From positions 1 to 29,685 of the forward strand of contig CAZWDL010000096.1 of the NCBI GenBank assembly GCA_964632995.1: DNA of 29,685 bases, read 5' to 3'. Positions 25,505 through 29,685 of this stretch are shown piece after piece. The stretch is from CAZWDL01 sp964632995 (GTDB lineage Bacteria > Bacteroidota > Bacteroidia > Chitinophagales > Saprospiraceae). The position numbers and the translations under genes are program-made. The stretch's first letter is position 1. The number at the start of each line of letters is the position of its first letter. A model generated the notes under the pieces. The model had not been told where the DNA came from. It ran no database searches and saw only the letters and a list, made by a program, of their open reading frames with translations.

Positions 25505-26719
25505 TTAGGTTTTCCGGATCTGCTGAAAAGCCGCCAGTACGCGCTGCACATCATCTTCCGTAGTGTAGGCCGAAATGCCCAGCCGTGTTACCCCTCCCTT
25601 TTCCACCAGATCAAGCACCTCTATGGCCCGTAAGGCGTAGAAGTGGCCGTCCCAGGCCAGGATATTGTATTGGCTGAGCTGCCGGCAGATTTCCTGAGGA
25701 GTATATCCTTCCACCGTAACGCCGAGCGTAGGCGCCCGCATCGGGTCGCGGATAGAAGGGCCGAGAACTTTTACGCCTTCCATTTCTTCCAGTCCCCGGT
25801 ACAGCATTCTGGCCATTTCGATTTCGTGTTCGTGGATGCGCTCCATAGCGCTGGTCAGCTTTTCCCGGAGGGAATCGCCCCGGCCGAGGGAGGCGATGAA
25901 GTGTACGGCGGCGCTTACGCCCGCCATAGCTGCGTGGTTGAGCGTACCGGTTTCGATGGAGTAGGGGGCGGCCTGTCCGGCAGTGCGCAGGCGATCGGGC
26001 TGCAGCCGGTCGAGCAGGCCGGGGCGACTGTAGAGGATGCCGACATGAGGCCCGTAGAACTTGTAGGCGGAGCAGAGGAGGAAGTCGCAACCGATGGCCT
26101 GCACGTCGATGGGGAAGTGGGGCGCGTAGTGCACGGCGTCGAGCAATAGCCAGGCGCCTACCTGCCGGGTCAGCTGCCGGGCGAGGCGTACATCGTTGAC
26201 CGTGCCCAGGATATTGCTGGCGTAACCCATGGCCAGCAGGCGGGTGCGCTCGTTGAGCTTGCGCTCCATATCGTCGTAATCGAGGCGGCCTTCGGGCAGC
26301 AGCTTCACCTCACGAACCACGATGCCGTGTTCGCGCAGGCTGAGCCAGGGGCCGCGGTTGGCTTCGTGATCGAGCTGGGTAATCAGAATTTCGTCGCCGG
26401 GTTGAAGGATGCGCACCATGGCACGGGCCAATGCGTAATTCAGAGAAGTCATATTCTGTCCCAGGGAAATGGTGTGCGGTCCTTCTGCTCCCAGCAGCGC
26501 GGCTATATCGGCGCGTACAGCGTCCATCACCTCATCGGTTTCTTGGCTGGTGACAAAAGTGCCGTGGGTGTTGGCATTGCTCGTTTTGTAATAATCCGAA
26601 ATGGCGTCGATGACCGGTTGCGGCGCCTGGGTGCCGGCCGGTCCGTCCATAAATACCAGGGTTTCACTCTGGTGTTCTCGTTGCAGCGCGGGAAACCGGC
26701 TGCGGATGATGTCGTTCAT
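25505..26719 (-). CDS. Class V aminotransferase / cysteine-desulfurase-like PLP enzyme
   Basis: A 404-residue PLP enzyme. I start it at MNDIIRSRFPAL because a -7 box at 26756-26763 leaves a leader of about 30 nt to that ATG; the open frame runs 38 codons further upstream across the promoter. The fold-type I features are clear: NFMDGPAGT-like start (LVFMDGPAGTQAP, 21-33), LGQNMTSLN (86-94), D194 and H197 in LLLDAVHYAP, and PLP lysine K220 in LLCSAYKFYGPHVG. The sequence fits the cysteine-desulfurase-like subfamily (VC1184 type) rather than housekeeping IscS or SufS, and no Fe-S scaffold genes are near. Substrate is uncertain. It lies upstream of the sRNA region and downstream of a peptidase-like gene on the same strand, with its own promoter. 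Confidence 0.88.
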   Translation of the reverse strand: MNDIIRSRFPALQREHQSETLVFMDGPAGTQAPQPVIDAISDYYKTSNANTHGTFVTSQETDEVMDAVRADIAALLGAEGPHTISLGQNMTSLNYALARAMVRILQPGDEILITQLDHEANRGPWLSLREHGIVVREVKLLPEGRLDYDDMERKLNERTRLLAMGYASNILGTVNDVRLARQLTRQVGAWLLLDAVHYAPHFPIDVQAIGCDFLLCSAYKFYGPHVGILYSRPGLLDRLQPDRLRTAGQAAPYSIETGTLNHAAMAGVSAAVHFIASLGRGDSLREKLTSAMERIHEHEIEMARMLYRGLEEMEGVKVLGPSIRDPMRAPTLGVTVEGYTPQEICRQLSQYNILAWDGHFYALRAIEVLDLVEKGGVTRLGISAYTTEDDVQRVLAAFQQIRKT

Positions 26720-26755
26720 TTTAAATGTATTTTTTGCTTCCAGGTAGCTGGTGTG

Positions 26756-26763
26756 CAAACTTA
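26756..26763 (-). promoter_or_regulatory. Bacteroidota -7 promoter box (TAAGTTTG)
   Basis: The minus strand reads TAAGTTTG, a full match to TANNTTTG. TTTG occurs 14 bases further upstream, closer than the usual -33 spacing. The predicted start near 26749 gives a 30-nt leader to the aminotransferase ATG at 26719. Confidence 0.6.
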
Positions 26764-26904
26764 ACCCGGAAAATTCACAAAGAATTTTCCGCCCGAAAGG
26801 CTGACGAATTGCAAAATTATGGTTGTCAATCAATTATAAAGATTCCGCCCGCTTTATGTTCAGCAGGGTAAATATCCAAATTTGGGTATCCAAAATTTTG
26901 CAAT

Positions 26905-26991
26905 TGTCAGGGTTAACCCTGACACAAATGTTTGAAAATCATAGGTTTTCGATCATTTGTCGTCATTATTCATGGACTTGCCATGAATAAT
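26905..26991. repeat. Cluster of three inverted repeats
   Basis: Within 87 bp there is a 20-bp perfect palindrome TGTCAGGGTTAACCCTGACA (26905-26924), an interrupted hairpin with AAATG/CATTT and GAAAA/TTTTC arms (26926-26958), and a perfect 11-bp hairpin ATTATTCATGG/CCATGAATAAT with a 5-nt loop (26965-26991). None has a following T-tract. They lie about 150-240 bp upstream of the aminotransferase start. Operator or mobile-repeat origin are both possible. Confidence 0.65.
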
Positions 26992-27043
26992 CCGGGTAAA
27001 AAAGGAGGCAGAATTTTCCTCTAAGGGATATCCAAATTTTTGT

Positions 27044-27075
27044 AATCCTGTTCATCCCGTCAATCCTGTCCATCC
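27044..27075. repeat. Tandem 18-nt (9-nt) repeat at a stop codon
   Basis: AATCCTGTTCATCCCGTC is followed by AATCCTGTCCATCC, an imperfect 18-nt tandem with inner 9-nt period NATCCYGTY. The second copy encodes the last residues (ADGQD) and stop of the serine hydrolase. Words of this kind are frequent in non-coding DNA of Bacteroidota and other bacteria. Confidence 0.55.
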
Positions 27076-28583
27076 GCTGTCTTTTTCTCCAGCCTTTTCC
27101 ACTCAATATTTCCTCGTCTAAAGAACGCCACCTTACCGTCTTCGTTCAGCTCGAAAGAAAACAAATCGTCCTCCAGCCAGGGCAGACTGAAGCTGCCGCG
27201 GAAGGTATCGAAGTGCCAGTGCCGGAGCGCAACCTGCAGGCCGGCGGAAAGACGAGCGTGCAGCTGACTCTCTCTGAGTTCCACTTCCACCGTACCGTAG
27301 AACGGATCTTTGTAAGTTCCCGTATAGGCCGTCAAAGGTAGGGAAGGTGTCGTTTCTTCCTGTCTTTTGGTCCACTTTTTTTCCTGGGCTGCTTCCTTTT
27401 CAGCCCGAATATCATCGTACAATTCCATAAATTCGGCGCTCCAGTCGCGGCCGCCGGTCCTGCCGGTAAAGGTGTCAAACACCTTGTACATAATGGCGTG
27501 GCGCAGCTCGGCGTGATCCAGGTTGCCGAAAACGTAGACGCCCAGGCGCTGTTCCGGGATCAGTCCGCAGATGGCCACCGTGCCTCCCAGGCTGCCGGTG
27601 TGGAAACTGACGGCGTGTGACCCGTAATCGTGCTGGAACCAGCCCAGGGCGTAGGTGGTCCAGAAGGGTTGGGTAAGTTGTGAGGTTGGGTAGAACTGAT
27701 TCTTGGGGATCACGATTTGCGGTAAAAAGAGCTCCGAGAAGTTTTCGGCGCTGATCAGCCGGGTGTCATCTACCCGCGCGCTGTCGAGCAGGAAGTTCAT
27801 CCATTTGGCCATATCGGCTACGCAGGACCAGCCGGAGCCGGCGGGCCCGATCCTATCCGCGTCGGTATTGACGATGGGTTGGATCTCGTCATTCACGTAG
27901 TCGTGAGGGGTTGAACGGTTTTCTTTTTCCTCCGCCAGGCGGCGCAGGGGCGTGCTGCGCGACATTTTCAGCGGGGCCATTACGCGATCGGAGATGAACT
28001 CGGTCCAGGTCATACCGCTGACCTGCTCGATGAGTTCACCGGCGGCCAGGTACATGATATTCTGGTACGTGTAGCCGCCGCGCAAAGGGTAAGCCGTCTC
28101 GGCGTACTGCATGCGATCGAGGATTTCTTCGGAGCTCAGGTCCGTCTTCCACCACAGAAAGTCGGCGTTGCCGATGCCGGTATTGTGCGTCAGCAGATCC
28201 CGCACCCGCAGGTCGCTGGTGATGTAGGGGTCTTCCAGGCGGAACTTGGGAAGGTGTTTTACAACGGGATCGTCCCAGTCGACCTTCCCCTCGTCGACGA
28301 GCATGGCCAGCGCGGCCGCCGTCATGGCCTTGGTGGTGGAGGCCATGGCAAACAGGGTCTCCTCCGTCACCGGCTCACCGGTCTTCAGGCTGCGCACGCC
28401 GTAGCCTTTGGCGTGCAGTACTTCGCCGTCTTTGACGATGGCCACGGCCAGGCCTGGAACTTTCCAGTCCCGCCGCGCTTGTTCGATGTAAGCGTCGAGC
28501 GCCCCCAGGTCGACTTCGGTGGATTGGGGGTAGCTGACTATGCTGAGCAGGCAAAAGATTGCGAATAATGATGCTTTTTTCAT
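27060..28583 (-). CDS. Secreted serine hydrolase, class C beta-lactamase / D-aminopeptidase family
   Basis: A 507-residue exported enzyme with a signal peptide (MKKASLFAIFCLLSIVSYPQ). The beta-lactamase-like domain (about 30-390) has the full catalytic set: S82-T-T-K85 (SxxK), Y173-Q-N175 (YxN) and H328-T-G330 (in place of KTG). The C-terminal 100 residues (YTGTYKDPFYGTVEVEL ... DDLFSFELNEDGKVAFFRRG) match the DUF3471-type beta barrel often found in peptidases of this family. The family cleaves peptides or esters and not necessarily beta-lactams; a role in D-amino-acid-containing peptide breakdown is suggested by the D-aminoacylase gene just upstream on the same strand. It is probably periplasmic. 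The gap to that gene is 150 bp. Confidence 0.92.
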   Translation of the reverse strand: MKKASLFAIFCLLSIVSYPQSTEVDLGALDAYIEQARRDWKVPGLAVAIVKDGEVLHAKGYGVRSLKTGEPVTEETLFAMASTTKAMTAAALAMLVDEGKVDWDDPVVKHLPKFRLEDPYITSDLRVRDLLTHNTGIGNADFLWWKTDLSSEEILDRMQYAETAYPLRGGYTYQNIMYLAAGELIEQVSGMTWTEFISDRVMAPLKMSRSTPLRRLAEEKENRSTPHDYVNDEIQPIVNTDADRIGPAGSGWSCVADMAKWMNFLLDSARVDDTRLISAENFSELFLPQIVIPKNQFYPTSQLTQPFWTTYALGWFQHDYGSHAVSFHTGSLGGTVAICGLIPEQRLGVYVFGNLDHAELRHAIMYKVFDTFTGRTGGRDWSAEFMELYDDIRAEKEAAQEKKWTKRQEETTPSLPLTAYTGTYKDPFYGTVEVELRESQLHARLSAGLQVALRHWHFDTFRGSFSLPWLEDDLFSFELNEDGKVAFFRRGNIEWKRLEKKTADGQD

Positions 28584-28689
28584 GTGAGGGTGGTTAATGT
28601 TTATATAGTTCCGGGTAATACGCCTTCGAGGCTTCGTAAACGTATCCGCCGCTCCTCCGGCCTAAGGCCGCCTCTCCTGTGGAGAGGCT

Positions 28690-28731
28690 TTTCGCCTTCC
28701 GCTTTCCGACTTCCGCCTTCCACTTTCCGAC
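28690..28731. repeat. 7-nt tandem repeat before the D-aminoacylase stop
   Basis: Six consecutive words TTTCGCC, TTCCGCT, TTCCGAC, TTCCGCC, TTCCACT, TTCCGAC share the unit TTCCGMY with exact 7-nt period. It ends 3 bp before the D-aminoacylase stop codon. Confidence 0.7.
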
Positions 28732-28734
28732 TTT

Positions 28735-29541
28735 TCATTTCCCTCCCGCTCCCTTCACAAACCTCCCCGGCGTGGCCCCGGTATGTTCGCCGTCCCGCAC
28801 CACCTGCCGGCCGTTGACGAATACGTGCTGCACGCCCGTGGCGTACTGGTGCGGGAATTCAAAGGTGGCGTGATCCTGTATGGTTTCGGGGTTGAAGACG
28901 ACCACGTCGGCGTAATAGCCAGGTTCCAGGCGGCCGCGGCGTTCTATCTTCAAATTGTCGGCCGGCAGGGAGGTGAGTTTGCGAATGGCTTCCTGCAGGG
29001 AGATCACCTGTTCGTCGCGCACGTATTTGCCGAGCAGTCGGGCGAAATTGCCATAGGCGCGGGGGTGGGTGTTGGATTTTAAGAAAACGCCTTCGGCGGC
29101 CAGGGCGCCTGCGTCGGAGCCGAAGCTCATATAGGGCAGCTGGATTTGCTTTTTGACATTCTCTTCCGACATGAGGAAGTACACCGTCCCCACGCGGCTG
29201 CCGTCCTGTATGACGAGGTCCATGGCGGTTTCTTCCGGACTGGTTCCGCGCATTTCGGCCACTTCGGCCAGGGGTTTGCCGGTATACTTTTTCAGGCTGT
29301 CGCTTTTAAAACCGACGAGCAGCAGGTTATCCGCCGAGCCGGCGGCATAGTAGAGGTTTTCCCAGTCTTGCGCGTCGGTTTTCATCTCCGCTTTGACGCG
29401 CTTGCGGATGGCCGGTTCGGCCAGGCGGCGCGCCCATTCCTCGTAGCCGCCTTCCTGCACCCAGGGCGGCATGGCGGCGTCGAGGCCGGTAGCGCCGGCG
29501 ACGTAGTTGTACATGTCGGTGGTGATGCGCAGGCCGGCGGC
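28735..29541 (-). CDS. N-acyl-D-amino-acid deacylase (D-aminoacylase), N-terminus lost
   Basis: About 268 residues of the C-terminal half of an amidohydrolase-superfamily deacylase that frees D-amino acids from N-acyl derivatives. Diagnostic segments are RITTDMYNYVAGATGLDA, SFGSDAGALAAEG, HPRAYGNFARLLGKYVRDE, the LTSLPADNLKIERRGRLEPGYYADVVVF strand, and HQYATGVQHVFVNGRQVVRDGEHTG near the end. The metal-binding N-terminal half is missing because the homology breaks near 29541, where an unrelated sequence begins; the first in-frame ATG inside the remaining part is at 29514. The protein fits next to the serine hydrolase as part of D-amino acid or peptide salvage. The truncation is probably an assembly or recombination junction rather than a natural start. 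Confidence 0.8.
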   Translation of the reverse strand, partial: AAGLRITTDMYNYVAGATGLDAAMPPWVQEGGYEEWARRLAEPAIRKRVKAEMKTDAQDWENLYYAAGSADNLLLVGFKSDSLKKYTGKPLAEVAEMRGTSPEETAMDLVIQDGSRVGTVYFLMSEENVKKQIQLPYMSFGSDAGALAAEGVFLKSNTHPRAYGNFARLLGKYVRDEQVISLQEAIRKLTSLPADNLKIERRGRLEPGYYADVVVFNPETIQDHATFEFPHQYATGVQHVFVNGRQVVRDGEHTGATPGRFVKGAGGK

Positions 29542-29636
29542 GCCGCATCCTCGAGCGAGCCCGTGTGCTCGGGCTCGGCGTCAAGGTCCACGCCGAGCAG
29601 CTCAGCCGAACCGGCGCCACGGCGCTCGCTGCGGAG
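29541..29636 (+). pseudogene. Imidazolonepropionase (HutI) fragment
   Basis: Read on the plus strand, these bases encode RRILERARVLGLGVKVHAEQ followed by LSRTGATALAAE, which fits the conserved VK-HA(D/E)QLS-TG--LA region of imidazolonepropionase, the histidine-degradation enzyme. Only about 32 residues remain; the expected next segment (DHLE) is missing. The stretch is very GC-rich compared with the rest of the window. It starts where the D-aminoacylase homology stops, so it marks a chimeric joint. Confidence 0.5.
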
Positions 29637-29653
29637 CCGGTCACGGTCAGTGG

Positions 29654-29685
29654 GTTTCAATCCCTTCCGGGTAATTACGAGAGTC
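29654..29685. repeat. Possible CRISPR repeat unit at the contig edge
   Basis: The last 32 bases begin GTTTCAATCCCTTCCGGG; the reverse complement ends GGAAGGGATTGAAAC, the typical 3-prime end of many CRISPR repeats. Only one copy is visible and the contig stops here, as assemblies often do at arrays. No spacer or cas gene is in the window. Confidence 0.35.

Larger units (their letters stand above)
26720..27059. other. Non-coding stretch with several hairpins
   Basis: No gene is seen in this 340-bp gap between the aminotransferase start and the serine-hydrolase stop. It holds the aminotransferase -7 box, a cluster of three inverted repeats (26905-26991), three copies of TATCCAAA (around 26872-26888 and 27029) and a tandem repeat running into the next gene. 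Confidence 0.6.

Noticed and set aside
26402..26425. TGGCACG-N5-ATGC resembling a sigma-54 promoter
   Set aside because: The GG-GC spacing is 11 instead of 10, and it lies inside the aminotransferase coding region.

Overview
The window looks like a contig from a Bacteroidota bacterium, most likely a Saprospiria/Lewinella-type organism with moderate GC. The evidence is two TonB-dependent receptor systems, a DUF4249 lipoprotein, an outer-membrane beta-barrel receptor beside an OmpR-type two-component pair, Bacteroidota -7 boxes (TANNTTTG) in front of several genes, and general absence of Shine-Dalgarno sequences. Both contig ends look chimeric. At the left end the first gene joins an ABC-exporter N-terminus to the C-terminus of a dihydrodipicolinate synthase-family aldolase. 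At the right end a D-aminoacylase gene runs into an imidazolonepropionase fragment and then a 32-base CRISPR-repeat-like sequence.

Layout. 1-1.1 kb: chimeric ORF and a small coiled-coil protein. 1.4-6.1 kb: response regulator, histidine kinase and beta-barrel receptor, with matching 11-bp-spaced CTTCA direct repeats before the regulator and before the receptor, and a strong terminator after it. 6.3-8.5 kb: aspartokinase divergent from an ACT-domain protein. 8.5-9.5 kb: TPR protein. 9.8-15.3 kb: a minus-strand operon of STN-type TonB receptor, DUF4249 lipoprotein and a macroglobulin/plug-like protein. 15.4-18.9 kb: secreted TPR-like protein and a Kup potassium transporter. 19.3-24.7 kb: a PAS-containing sigma-54 activator convergent with a CheB-CheR-PAS protein that lacks a kinase domain. 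24.7-25.5 kb: an 812-bp AT-rich intergenic region. 25.5-29.5 kb: minus-strand class V aminotransferase, serine hydrolase and partial D-aminoacylase.

The most interesting item is in the 812-bp gap. On the minus strand there is a consensus-quality sigma-54 promoter (TTGGCACG-N4-TTGCA), followed about 135 bases downstream of the predicted start by an intrinsic terminator (11-bp stem with one mismatch, nine T). Together they define a roughly 185-nt transcript with no ORF, i.e. a candidate sigma-54-dependent small RNA. A perfect 27-bp inverted repeat is centred about 100 bp upstream of the predicted start, where sigma-54 activators usually bind, and a PAS-type sigma-54 activator is encoded a few kilobases away.

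Other intergenic regions carry short degenerate 7-nt (and one 9/18-nt) periodic repeats, often touching stop codons, which look like a genome-wide intergenic repeat style rather than individual regulatory sites.
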